A stretch of 64,000 nucleotides of DNA, from NCBI GenBank assembly GCA_050084985.1, contig JBITNC010000001.1, forward strand, positions 90,520,001-90,584,000, written 5' to 3'. The notes under the pieces were generated by a model. It saw nothing but the letters and a program-made list of their open reading frames with translations. It was not told where the DNA came from and did no database searches. The stretch comes from Nageia nagi (taxonomy: Eukaryota; Pinophyta). Both the position numbers and the translations under genes were made by a program. Positions 43,902-56,999 of this stretch are shown piece after piece (the stretch's first letter is position 1; each line of letters opens with the position of its first letter).

Positions 43902-44990
43902 AGTTCAACCATTATGAATCCATATTCAATGAATTCAAGTAACTATATATGAACCTTTGAATAGGATCCCAATACCTTCTTAAGATAGGAAATATGAAAG
44001 ATTAGATTAACTTTGGAGGCTTCATGCAACTCCAACTTATATGTAGCTGGTCCAATGCATTGGAGGATTTTGTAATGCACATAAAACTTTGGATCCAACT
44101 TTTAGGGTTATTTTATCTTGAGATATTTATATTGATATGGTTGAAGCCATATGAAAACCATGTACCCTTCCTATAATTCTCTTTTTACTCATTATTGATT
44201 AGCTTGTTGCTTCATGTGATATTGAGCAATTTACGAATTCTGTTCAAGAATATAGAGGGTGTATCTCTGAGTGATTAAGGTGGTATCAACTACTTGAACA
44301 TTAGTGTTGCTTGAAATGTATGAAGCCATTATGGGTGGATCTTGACAATACAATGCTTCATAGGAGGTTGTATTCATGTAAGTCTAATATGAAGTATTAT
44401 ACAACCATTTTTCCAAACGAATCCACTTAACCCAATGAACTAGTTGGGCTAAAGCAAAGTAATATAGATAAGTATCTAAGAAATTATTAACAATTTTGAT
44501 CTGGCCATCCATTTGAGGGTGATAAGAGGAACTCATATTAAGTTGAGTACCTCAAAGCTTGAAGAAATCTTGACTAAAATTATTGGTAAATATTGGATCA
44601 TGATCATTGACTATGGTAGAAAGCATATAATGGATTTTGAAAATATTATCAAGGAAAGGTTAGGCTACATTAATAGCCTTAAAGGGATGAGCTAAGGTGC
44701 AAAAATGTGCATAATTATACATCTTATCCAACACCATCATGATAACATATTTCCCATAAGATTTTGGGAGGCCTTAAATGAAATTCATCATAATATCATT
44801 CTAAGTATGTGTTGGTATGTATAGGGACTAAAGCAATTTGAGGGTGCCAACTATCTCACCTTTTTTTCCTTGATAAACATTACATTCAATGATAAATTTC
44901 TTGATATCATGTTTTATTTTAGTCTAGTAAAATGAGTGGGCCACTTATTTGTATATCTTTAGAAAATTGGAGTTTGTTCTACATAGAATA
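43902..44990 (-). pseudogene. Gypsy-2 integrase remnant
   Basis: The minus-strand translation contains 'IVNDHDPIFTNNFSQDFFKL.GTQLNMSSSYHPQMDGQIKIVNN' (about 44470-44610), 'VHWVKWI..EKWLYNTSY' (about 44380-44440) and 'YEALYCQDPPIM'. The C-terminus is 'LDPKFYVHYKILQCIGPATYKLELHEASKVNLIFHISYLKKVLGS' (about 43945-44100). The catalytic D of 'NDHDP' is present; the third acidic residue ('DGQTEVVN' in the family) reads K. The sequence can be followed to about 44990 and then fades; RT, protease and gag of gypsy-2 were not found. Confidence 0.85.
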
Positions 44991-46440
44991 ATATGTAACT
45001 CATAAAAGCATTACATCATGATAAGAAGAATAGGAAGGTAGTGCGATGCAACCTTTGAATGAAAAAATCTCATCATGCTAAGAAAAGTAAGTTTTTCTAG
45101 TAGGTTCAATCTAAGGTTGTTAAATCAATGTTTGAATAGAGCTATCATGGATACATTCTTATTTAAAATGATCTAGTCATCAAAGAGGATATGGCCTAAG
45201 GTTCCATGAGCTCCTTGAATTTTTGAGAAAGGGAATCAGTAACTATTGATTAGTATAATGTAACCTCAAGGGTTTGGTATGGTTGTGTTCTCCATTGCCT
45301 ACAATAGTAGGGTTCTTAAAAGAGTAGAAGAGGGTGGGACAATGTGCTCATGGAGTTTTCTACTCAATCTTTGGGTTATAGGTCAGTTCCTTTCTATGGA
45401 AGAGGTCAAAAGTAATTGGAAAGAGATAAAAAGGTAAATGTAACAAGAAATAGACTTAAAAAAGAAATACAAAAAGTAAACTAAAACTAATTAGATCAAG
45501 AATTACTGCACAAACAATAATCCATAGCCAAGATTAGGAATAGTAAACTATCTTACTCTTGGGGTCTCGCATTTGTAATACACAGCCACAACTTAAGGCA
45601 ACATTCCATACATAATATTCAAAAGACACAATAAATAACCATAGATTATAGAGGAAAAAGTATCATTATATTGAATTATCATATATGAAAGCATTTCATA
45701 CATTGGGAAACTTTGCTAAAATTTTTGACAATATGGACCTCTAATAGTCCATTATTTATACTATTCTATTTATAAATGGATGGTTTTCCACCATTACTTC
45801 CCTTAATTTCTCTATTTACTAAGAACAAAATCAAAAAATTATTTACAAATGTACAACTTCAATTTACAACTATGTTGTATTGTATAGTGACCTAGTACAA
45901 TCAGTGCCAATGTATGGAAATATGCATACTCTAAATATTTGTACTTTCTCAATCATAATCCCTCATATTTATCTTTAACTATATCTTGTTGCAACTATAA
46001 CTAATTATTAAGGTGTCATCCATTTACGTGATTGGTACAATTTGTGTTTGTGATCTATTATAAGCCATCTAACTCTCTGCAACCATTTATGAAGATCATT
46101 GTAGCTCTAGGTTGTGGGAACTATGAGGGCAATGAAAGATATAATATTAAAACCTAAGGAAGAATTGCCAATGCCATGTGGAAATGAATCAAATTTGCAC
46201 ATTGAAAAATCCTTGAGGGGTAAACACTTTTGATTAAGTAGACCCAGGTGTTCCCTTGGTTAACTAGGAGTTGCCTTATCTCCCATCGATTTTCAACAAA
46301 AGATGTGACATCATCACTCAAATAGGTGGGGTTTGTAGAATGGACTCTTTGAAATATTTTTCATTGTTTGGTCCTTTGGTAACACCTACTGATAGACTAA
46401 CTCAATGCTCGCTAATTTTTGGTGTGTGGTACAACTTCTT
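44991..46440. other. Unassigned AT-rich stretch with an LTR-like segment
   Basis: About 1.4 kb. Around 45420-46030 the minus strand has TATAAATAG/TATAAATA boxes (about 45755-45785) and LTR-like composition, but no paired copy, no TG...CA boundary I trust and no PBS. No coding motif was seen. Confidence 0.4.
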
Positions 46441-47450
46441 CTCTAGAGATCCATGAGCTCTAAAACATTACTCGTTGACTCATATTAACCCTAGAAAGGT
46501 ATATTATATTATGCGCTTGAGTTATAGACTTTAGAATTACTCTAGTATCACAAGGTTCATATCTTGATGGGGAGATAATGGTAAAAGAACCTAATTTTAT
46601 GGTTGGGGCATAGCCTGGGTGTAATAGAAAACTTGTATTTAGTATGTCAGGTAATGGTGCTATGTGGGTGACGGTTGGTAGGTATATTGCATGTTATAGA
46701 TAGGTTGGGTGGTGTAGGCCATTTATGAATAATGTTATGGTGAAGGTTGGATGGTATAAGCTTGACATTGCTGGGGTTGCGAATATTATCAAGGAGGTGA
46801 TGGAGGAGGGTGCATTTGGAAATTGTAGGAGGTGATGGGAGGTTTTTCTGGCCATCAAGTTGGGATAAATTGTAGTGGGGATTTGAGAGGTAGGGAGAAT
46901 GGTGGAGGTATCAATGGAGAAGTTGATAAGGTGATGGGCATATTCGATGATTTTAATCCATCAAAATAAGGTGTTTCTTTACATGGTGTGGATAAGGGAT
47001 AATGGGCAAGGGATGTAGATATAGGGGGATCAAAGGGACTACTATAGGACCATCATCTTGAGCATGAAAGGAGCTTTAATTTTCTAAAATAAATATGGTA
47101 TTTAGGAGATCATGGCCTAGGGTGATCATATGCTGATGAGACACCATAGGCATGAGGTTGGGTTGGTGAAGGTATGACCTAAGGAAGATGTTCCTCGAGT
47201 AGAGGGGAGTGGTATGAACCATACTCATGAGGAGTAGCATGCACGATCAAAAAGCGGTGATGTTGGATATGGGAGGTCTCAAACATGCACCTATATTATA
47301 TATCCTCATAGTAATCCACATCAGGTAATAAAATTTTTATGTAATGGCGATGTGGTGGAGAAGATATAGGATTAATGTCAATGGTGTGGGAAGGCGATGG
47401 AGGCTCTTGATGTGAATGGCTAAGGGGATCCATGACATTTTTAGTTTATG
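46440..47450 (-). pseudogene. Pro/Tyr/Gln-rich reading, possibly a gag N-terminal region
   Basis: One minus-strand frame gives a composition-biased protein with scattered stops: 'MDPLSHSHQEPPSPSHTID' near 47432, and between about 46600 and 46830 'PPITSYNFQMHPPPSPP', 'YSQPQQCQAYTIQPSP', 'MAYTTQPIYNMQYTYQPSP'. Such P/Y/Q-rich starts occur in Ty3 gag proteins, but I cannot name the family. It may belong to gypsy-2, a different element, or chance. Confidence 0.3.
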
Positions 47451-50400
47451 GCTAATACATAAAGAAGGTTAGGATATGGGATATTAAACTACAATTTGAA
47501 ATAATAAAAAATGAATTCTTTGCATGTAAGAAGTAAACACCCAAATAAAATAATCTAACTAAAACAAAAATCATAAAACACTCAAAAAATAAATTTACAG
47601 TATTGTAATTGATTGATCTTTTTTTTAGATTTTGATCAGATACAAACTCAAACTCTATGTTTTTTTAAAGATCATTCGGATGATCTATGATATCAAAGGT
47701 TATTTGGATGACTTGTAGATAGTTAATGTATTATGAATTTGGTATTTGCAATGATTCTATATCTATATGGAGCTCCTCTATTGCTGGTATTTTTTATATA
47801 TTTCTATTTATATCTCAACATTTTATTGAGTTTTGTGTGGATGATATGGTAATGGTGGTTTTATTTATGCTTTTTATATTTTTATATTTTCTAATTCCCT
47901 AGACTCTATATGTGGGACTGATTGAGGTAAAACTCTAAGAATATAGCTATTATGGTGGGGTATTTTGGGTGACATAGGTTCCCTCAATATCTAGTGAATA
48001 ATGTATCACCTTCTTTCTCACCAAATATAAAAAGTAGTATAAGAGTAGATGATTGAGCCCAAATTAAAAGCAAATTTGACTTAATCAAACATCACTAATT
48101 ACTAGCTTTGATGCCTCAGCTAACTTATTATTATCCCAAGCTAATCTTGAAACAATATGCATTTGGACTCTAGTTGGTGTCTAAAAAGCGGCTATCAACT
48201 CAGTTGGGGTATTAAGTCCAACTCAACAGAAAGATACTTGATAGTTGGGGATGAAGTCCAACATTACCAAGTTATTTTCATGTGTGTGAAAGAAGTGATT
48301 AATCTACTTTTTTTCAATTGCTAATTTTTGGTGTTTTAAAAACTATGAAACAATGAGAGACACATAATATGAAAATCTATTCTTACTAATGCTCATACAA
48401 TTCTAACCTAGGATGAAAGGATAACTTAAGCTTACTAATTCAACATGAATAATGAGATGGAGAAGATAATACTCTATATGCTCTTTGCCTATGCTAATTA
48501 GAAACAAAATAAACCTATTTTAAATTTACAATTTGATACATACAAAATTTTTAAACATACATATCATCCTTGATCCTTTTGGTGTTTGAAATGGTGAAAG
48601 AGATAAATTACCAAAGATACAATGCTATTTGTGTTGTTTCTCATATTATGGATAGAACCATAACAAAGGATTTTATTCAAGCTTCAAGTCTTTTGAATGA
48701 TTAAAAGGTGGGTGCTATGAGTTGTGAAAATGATATTTGCATAAACATGGGATGTAATGATGAGAACTCATCCTTGACTATAAAACTGTGTCCATGAAAT
48801 ATTGATCTACCTCTTGTAGATTAAATTATGTAAAAGGTGAAGTGCTAAGTATCATGATATCCTCTATTTTCTTTTTTATCTCATGGTATTTAATATAAAA
48901 TGAAAGGAAACCTACTCTAATGTTTAGAAATTAAATATATGCTAAAAGTAATACTTAAATATGTGTTTGGGAGGAGAGAAGTACAATTCTAAATTATCCT
49001 AGACACTTGATAGTGATTTTTTTGATGAACTATGCAAAGTATTACCTTTTGTATGGATAGATTTTGAGATTGGGTTGTAACAATGACTCATAGTCATTGG
49101 AATGACTGTTACTAAAAATGTTTAATTAGTTATGCCATTTCTAGACATAAAATAGGAATAACAAAGCATTGATAGGGAAACATCAAGGAAAATAAGAGAA
49201 ATACTGAAATGATCTAACATATGTAAATAACCACATAGCTAATATTGATGTAGGATAGAATTAGAAAACCTTCACCAAATATCTTGCATGGGTTGGTTTA
49301 GGTCCCACCTGACGTGCTAGATTGTTTGCAACTACAAACCAACATGGTGTTATCTCCTTATACATTGTTTCCTCTTTTTTATGTATGCTTTCTTTGTAAT
49401 GTGATAAGATGAAAATAAAAGAATGGGGGTTAAACTACCATTTATTACCAAAATGACTTGATCAATTATGATTTACAAATGATATGGTTTCCATGAATGG
49501 GATTACATATGTATTTATTAACTTAAATAAAATGAATGTAAATAACCATAATAATTATTTTGGGTGAACACCAATGAATAGTGGGTTTAACAATACTATT
49601 GTCAAAATACTAAGTGTCTCTCACACCTACAAAAGAATCATGACAAGTAGATATCAAATAATATAATGGATAACTCACAAGAGTGAGTGTGACCAACCTA
49701 ATAAGATGAGATATCAAACCAAAATCTTAAACATGTATTATCCTAACAACATGATTTACAAATATTGTACAAAATATGCATTCCATTTTTCTATCTATTA
49801 TGAAATATGCTGAAAGAGATTAAATGCTTATAGAGATTAGTTGTGCAAGTATCTTCTTGATAACTAGGTTGTTCGAATGACCTATACTTTGATGGTGACT
49901 TCGGAAGCTATTTATATTTGATGCAATTGTTCATGAGTCTAAAGTTGGTGCTAGGAAAATGATGACTTGCACTGTCTATTATAGGTTTTTGATAATGGGT
50001 GATGGATTAAGAACCATGAAGACTAAGGACAAAGGGAGTTGGTATAGCCATAAAAATGGCTTGATGGATATTTTTATTCTCCTTGATAATTTGGACAAAG
50101 TTTTTGTGCTTTCTTAGATTATTTTTATCATCCTTAAATAATGAATTATTATTGGTTTATATATACTTTTGATTAGGTTTAGGCTTTTGGTGAGGGTTTA
50201 AGATATTATGGGTTTTTGGTGAGAGTAATTAGTTAAATTGAAATTTAACATTATCTTCATCCCTCTTATTGATTAAGATGGTAATTCCCTAATGTGGAAG
50301 GTAATTATTTTGATTATGTTATCCTTTAAACATGGATTATGTATTTAAAGGTGAGATGTATTTTATGGGTAGATAAGCATGCATTCTAACCATTAGATGT

Positions 50401-53400
50401 AGGCTAGATTTGATTTCTTATGTTGTATATGATATTTTGATTTATGTGTTGATTTGTTAATTATTGATTTTGTGTACTATTTTGATATTATGATATTGCA
50501 AATATGAGGCTATTGCTTTAATGATTGAATTGGTTAATGGACTATTAAACATATGTAAAAACGAGGTAGGTATTAGTTACAATTAATTTAATTAATTGTG
50601 ACCAAGGATTTAGATTTTGAATAATACAACTATATACTATTTTGTACCTTAGAAGAAGAATCTGGATGGAAAATAAGGACACTTATGGAGAATTTTTATG
50701 ATTCCAATTTGGAAAATACAAAAGTGCATTCTTAAATATCTAGAAACAACTACAACATGGATGAGCTTGCATGTATGGTCATAACTTTTGAGAAAAATCT
50801 AATAGCTCTCTATACAAATTACACACTGATGGGAATAAAGTGGTTAAAATTGATATTTTAAATATATTAAGGACATAATTGATATATATAAAATATTATC
50901 AATTAAACAATGATGATCAAAAGGGACAATGCAAGCCATAGTGGAAAATGTGTTCCTATACAATCAATTAAATAACCTGGAAGAACATATAGAAACTATT
51001 AGAAGAGATAAGTATACGAGAAAACATAGGAATCCCTAACCATTTAAAAAAATAAATTGATATTGGATCTTATTACTCAGAAGTGTAAGTTGCTCAAGAA
51101 AATCTAGGATGTGCAAGAGCAAGAATTCTTGCATCTTAGATTCCTTCTTACAAGAAATGGAAAAATGGAAGGCACAAGCCCAAAGGTATGAAAGTTATTA
51201 CTTTAGTAAGGGATTAGTTTTTCTTAGGAACTATCATTTTTACAAAATAAAAAATTTGAAAAGAACAATGCCTAGATACTGAGCCTTATAGGGAAATTTC
51301 CCTTTTTATAAACTACAAATCAATCTAAATAGATTATTTGTTCAAGTAAATTATAATAAAATAAGTTTTATTATGATATTTTAGGTTACTTAGAATACAT
51401 CCAGTATTTTTATTTAGTTAATGGAATAACCATATTCAATTATGTATTCTTAGTAGAGAGGAATAAGTAACTCTTAAAATTAATCTTCTTAAATAGTGTA
51501 GATATCAAAATAGGAACCCTTTCATTAATAAACCAAATGACAATTATTCTAATTATATTTAAACATTATTATAAATACTATGATAATTGTTTGAATAGCT
51601 AGTGTCTGACCTTTAATTCATGTGATTGATATGAAATATCAGTATTCATACATCAAATGTTGATGATTTTGCAATTAGCAAAATCAAAATAAAATAGTGA
51701 GTTGGTAAAATGACTCATGGAAAAATATTTAGGTTAGGGATGATTCAATGGGTCAATTATACAAAATTGAATGCAATAATTTCCCCACTCCTGATCTAAA
51801 TGAGCCATAGGACCATGTTTTATGCCTAACAAACATGGATTTTAACAAAACCCTGATCCTATAAATACAAGTTACCATAAAAAACAAATGGACACAATCT
51901 AGAAGTAAAGAAAATTTACTGAAATTCATTCAAAAGATAGCTAATTTATGAGTATTATTATTTTATTCCTATTATCATGTTATACTTTGTTAATTTGATA
52001 AACATGTGTGATGAATTTTTGTTATGTATATGTGTAAGATCTGTACATGCTAAAAATTGTAGGATAACACAATATTGAAGATGAAGTAACACTATTCAAT
52101 TAAGAATCAAATCATAAAGTCTAAGAAATGAATCACATTTTGTAAAAGTTGCAAAACCAAAAATGTCAATGATTGGGGATCAAATGTCCACAATTCTATA
52201 GGATCATCATCAATCTTCTAGAGTTGCTAGTGATTACATATATAATCACAAAATAGACTAAACAAAATTTTGTACAAGCCTCACAAGAGGCATTTATAAT
52301 TGAGAAATTCTACCATAACTAAGCTCATTCAAAGACCAATAAAATCTACATTACTTTTTAATGTGAGTTGTCTTGTTTGCTAACAAGATTACATTTTTGG
52401 GTGTACATTTTGGCACTAGAAGGAGTGCCCCTTGCATGCATAGAGATAATATATAAGAACAAAAAATGTTCTTCTTAATTCATAATTATTATTTCATATT
52501 TTTATTTTTGATTTTTATGCATCTTGTGGTTTAAAATTGAAGTAATTGCTTATTTTGTATCTTGTTTGGTTTTACAAGTACGGTTCCAGAGTTGCTAGCA
52601 TTCAAGTATTGGGTACTAGTGATTTAGATAAATAGCTAACAATTTGATATAAACATTGATGATTAATTATAATCAAGATGAAAAAATATACCTCCTAAGG
52701 ATAAAATGAAAGAGGAATGAAGTTGTAGTACATGTTAAGAAATCTATTTACAACTAGATTTTGATACATGTTCAAAAGAATAAGAGATTACTGATAACAA
52801 AATACATCAAGTATTGAAAGATCCATTATTTTAGAATCACTCATGATCAATAGGTGGACACTAGAAATTCATTTTCAAACACCAAAAATTGAGTAGAAAT
52901 GTTGATGATTTATAATAGAGGTACGTTTCCAAATTTTTGTTAATACTAAAAGTGTAACTTAGGCATTTAAAATGCAAAAAAGGAAATGAACCCCTTGTTT
53001 GTGATTTTTGTGCTCAAAGTGCACGATATGAAGGAAATTTATTATTTTATGTATTTAGTATATGTTTTTTTTTTATTATTATCTTATTTTTTTTTACATA
53101 CACACTTAATAAACAATAAGTAAATATTTACTTGTTGGGAGATACCACACTATAATAATATTCCATTATCACTCGAGTTCGCTCTCCATTTGCACCTTTG
53201 GGTGATCTTAGGTGATTAGAAAGAGCTTAATGGGAGAAGGAAGGGAAAGGTACTTGGGTAGTTTAGATCATTATAATAGTTTAAAGAGCATATAAAGGGT
53301 CATTTTCACTTGAATGACTTTTATCAAAATTATTAAAACTAATTTTGATAAAATAGGTAATGAATCTCTTACTAAAGGATAAATGAATCATCATCTAAAA

Positions 53401-54229
53401 TGAAAATAACTATACTAAAATTATTTCCACATTTGGTAGGAGTAAATGAATTATCACTTAAATATTGAAATGAATCATCACTAAATAGGTTGAATGAACA
53501 TCATGGATATATGGGATTTAAAACACTTACATTAATAAAACACTCTTTTCCTCGCATTAAATTATCATAATAAATGGACATGTATGTTAAGGAAGGGTAT
53601 ATTTACATCCATCTGTATTTTGTTTTGATTACATGCATATCCATAATACCTTATAAAATGAACATCAATGAGTTGGATATCATTACCAACCATTGATTCT
53701 TATTTTCCTATGTTCCCACCAACATAATATGATGAACCTTAGAGGCAAAACCTAGAGATGAATATGAGGTTCATAGGTTAGAATTTATTACTTTCCACCA
53801 AATGAATATAAAAAAATAGGGCTTCACTTGGATTTAATCATCAAGGTAGTACTCAATGGTATCCCTTGCACCCCATTGTACTTCAAGGACCATTTTAGGT
53901 ACCATGTCATTACTTATCCATAGAAAAATTTCTAGGATTAACAAACTACCTTGCTCAAATAATTGATTAGAACAAATATTTTTAGGAAAATTAAAAAAAT
54001 TAAAAATACAATTCATATCACTCACATGAAAAGATTAATCAAATTTGTAAAAAGCTTAGAAAAGGTAATTAGACCATAAAAGGTAAGTATACACATAAGA
54101 TATTTGTGCATTTATTATTATCTCATAAATATAAAATCAAAATATGAAAAATATATTTGTAATGTTTGGTATTTATTTTTGAGTAATCTTATGTAAAAAA
54201 ATAAACAAAATGGTACAAAATAGTCTCAA
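47451..54229. other. Unassigned AT-rich DNA
   Basis: About 6.8 kb in which I find no domain, LTR pair, tRNA or convincing gene. There are short open frames, an A/T microsatellite-like area near 53070-53100, and a GATATCAAAGG-type string near 47688 that only loosely recalls a PBS. The part close to 54 kb could include the leader of Tat-2. Confidence 0.5.
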
Positions 54230-54239
54230 AAGGCTCATC

Positions 54240-56214
54240 AAGAGCAAGAACCACATGAAGAACATCATTTTGAAAATGGAGAAAGTCATAGGTATAGTAG
54301 GAACCATTCAATAAGAGAAAGTCCTTGAGAAATAAATCTTGAAATATATAAAAAAACATATTGATGATGATTTAAATGAGGTTAGAAAACATCTACCACA
54401 ATTAAGAATTCCTAAATCTTCACCTAATGCTCATAGCCTTCCTATTAATTTAGAATATTTAGGAAGAGGTAAACAAATAACAAATAATATGGTGGAAAAT
54501 TCACCCCCTTCATGGGCATAATTAGTTGAAACAAGGGGTCCTCATAGACCCAAGTATAATCATTTAACATGTTATTTACCATATGGATGATTATTCCAAT
54601 CATATTTAAGAAGAGATGATTACACACCATCTACAATATCTAGGTAAATAGAATAATTTAATGATAAAATTTCCATACATACAACAACTCCAATACTAGA
54701 GTTAAGAGATTATTTAAGGGTATATAATGATTCTTTCCATGTTTTAAAATCAAACACACTGACTCCTTTGGCATGTTATGAAAACCCTAGGCAAGAGTTT
54801 TATCAACTCAAGATAGTCACAAATTGACAAAGTTTAAAATTCAAGAAATACCTCCTTATGGTCATCATAATAAAGTATTTATGCCTCAAGAAAATGTAAA
54901 ACAACAATAACAAATACTTGCTTTCTATGATTAAAATAAGAAAAAACCAACTAGGTTTACTAAAGAATATCAAAGACAAATACAAGTATAAAATATAGAA
55001 CATGAACAACCACATGTTAAACATCATGAAGATAAGAAAAAGAAACAACCTCATTATAGATATGATCAAGAATAGCATAGAAATAAGAAATATCAAGTCA
55101 AAGCATAATCATTATCACCACATGGTCATAGAGTATATAGATATCAAGATCCTTATTTAGCTAAGAAAAAGGAAGCTTCACTTAGAAAGGACAAGATGCA
55201 CTTCAAAGGTACCATTTTACTCCCCCAAAAATTAAATAATAACCACCAAAACTTCCTTGGATTACATTGTTTCTTGAACCACCTAATCTACTTCCACCTC
55301 CAACACCACCATATGATGGGGCATATTATGATCCAAACATACCTTTAAAACAAGAGTATGGAACATTTCAAGGATACAAAGAAGAGATGTATCCAATAAA
55401 TGAAGAATATCCCCCATATAATCAACTTAAACCAAAATAAAAGGTGAAAAAAGAAGATGATAATGAATTTTGTGAAAGGTTAAAACAAATTGAAAAGCAA
55501 TTGCATATGCAAGCTATACAAATTATCATATGAAACAATTTTTAATGAACCTATCTAAGCTATTTTTCCAAAAAAGGGAATTAATTTTAAATTTAAAATT
55601 ACAAAAATCAAACCATTTAAAGGAAAGGAAGATCCTAAAAAACATATAAGGTGATTCAAATACTTAGGTTACTTAAATGCAATGATGATGCATTAATATT
55701 CCATATTTTTTTCCATGACACTTGTTGGTCAAGCAATGGATTAGCACAATAATTTTCCTGAATATAGCATTAGCTCATATTCTCAATTAGCAAATATGTT
55801 CTTAGAATATTTTAGAATCAATATTAAAGATAAAACCTCCATCATAGATCTTATAAGGTTACAATATATTCAAGATGAATTAGTTACTGATTTTATCTCA
55901 TGATGGAGAGTTGTATTAACAAGTATGCCTTACACTTTACCTCAAGGAATTGGTTAAATTATTTGGCAAAAGTTGTTTAAGGCCTATTTCTAGGGAATTG
56001 CTAATTCAACAACACAAAACATTTGAAGAAGCTATTTCTCAAGTAGTAATAATTGAAAAGGCTAAAATACAAGATGGAAAAATCAAAATTAAAAAGAAAT
56101 ATGGTTATACTAGGAATAAAAATCAAACAAAACAATTAGGTAAACAACCACGGGCTAATAAAGTTTCTATCACAAAATAATTAGAAATAATTCCTACACA
56201 AAGTGAAGAGAAAT
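54240..56214 (+). pseudogene. Tat-2 gag, first part
   Basis: The N-terminal portion contains 'QEPHEEHHFENGESHRYSRN' (about 54250-54310) and open codons to 54521. The capsid core is clear at about 55590-56060: 'IKPFKGKEDPKKHIR.FKYLGYLNAMM', 'MTLVGQAMD', 'NNFPEYSISSYSQLANMFLEYFRINIKDK', 'QDELVTDFIS.WRVVLTSMPYTLPQG', and then 'MVKLFGKSCLRPISRELLIQQH' (from 55950), 'FEEAISQVVIIEKAKIQDGKI'. This is the retrotrans_gag pattern of Tat elements. Stops interrupt it; at 56215 the target duplication of the SINE begins. Confidence 0.85.
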
Positions 56215-56528
56215 ATTCTAGGCTAAAATAGTCCCCTAGGGGACACCATGGTGGCAAAGTGATTCAAATAGGTGGGAGGAGATCACAAGTTTGAATCCCC
56301 TTGATGGATCCCTGGTGGTACTATGTGGTTGCAATTTGGATGTATTTTAGCTGTATTATGATCATTTTGTAGGGCCAAGATAAAAACCATCATGTAAAAA
56401 GTCCCACTCGAGAAAAAACACATGATTTACTCGAGTTGTATGATTTGCGAGAAGAATCACAACACCGAGAGGATTAGTGGCTTTGACTGATACCTCCCAT
56501 TATAAAAAAAAAATTCTAGGCTAAAATA
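56215..56528 (+). mobile_element. tRNA-derived SINE with a 16-bp target duplication
   Basis: A body of about 282 bp (56231-56512) is flanked by perfect 16-bp direct repeats ATTCTAGGCTAAAATA (56215-56230 and 56513-56528). It ends in an A-rich tail (about 56504-56513). Near its start are an A-box-like TGGCAAAGTGA (56252-56262, consensus TRGCnnAGTGG) and a B-box-like AGTTTGAATCC (56288-56298, consensus GGTTCGANTCC), at tRNA-like spacing. It sits in the gag of Tat-2, so it is younger than that element. The source tRNA and SINE family were not identified. Confidence 0.85.
56252..56298 (+). promoter_or_regulatory. Internal RNA polymerase III promoter of the SINE (A and B boxes)
   Basis: A box 56252-56262 and B box 56288-56298, start-to-start distance 36 bp, close to the start of the SINE body. 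Two B-box positions differ from the tRNA consensus. Confidence 0.7.
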
Positions 56529-56900
56529 AAGTTTACACCTTTATCTAAATCTCTTTTAGATATTTTGAGAAATTATGTGATCACCAAATAATTAGCCTAC
56601 CTGATATAAAACTAGAGAATCCTAAGGTGAAAGAAAGTAGATGTTATAATGAAAATGAGTCTTGTCATCTTCATCATCAAAAAGGTCATGATATAGACAA
56701 ATATAGGACATTGAAAACTAAAATTTAATATTTAATTGATAATGGGAAACTAGAAGTGGATAATCTTGTTGAAATTCCAAATCAAAATCTAAGAATTTAT
56801 CGAAATCCACTTCCGCAACATCAAGCAAATAATATTTTTGTACTCCCTTAAAAAAATAAAGTAACAAATAATTGAAATTATGATAATTCAACATTCATAG
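56529..56900 (+). pseudogene. Tat-2 gag C-terminus
   Basis: After the SINE the reading resumes with 'LPDIKLENPKVKES' and the Tat-type knuckle 'CHLHHQKGHDIDKYRTLKTKI' (about 56668-56730), then 'YLIDNGKLEVDNLVEIPNQ'. The final Cys of the knuckle is Tyr. Confidence 0.8.
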
Positions 56901-56999
56901 GAATGATTAATGTTGCTACAAGAGCTCAAAGAATGAAAAATAAACAAAATACAACATTATATGATCAATAAGATAAATTTCAAACTCAACCATACATAC

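Noticed and set aside
45420-46030. A solo LTR with TATAAATA boxes on the minus strand
   Set aside because: No paired copy, no target duplication and no convincing TG...CA ends; kept only as an LTR-like stretch.
47680-47700. PBS-like string on the minus strand (TTTGATATCATAGATC)
   Set aside because: Only a loose match to the initiator-Met PBS and no LTR edge next to it.
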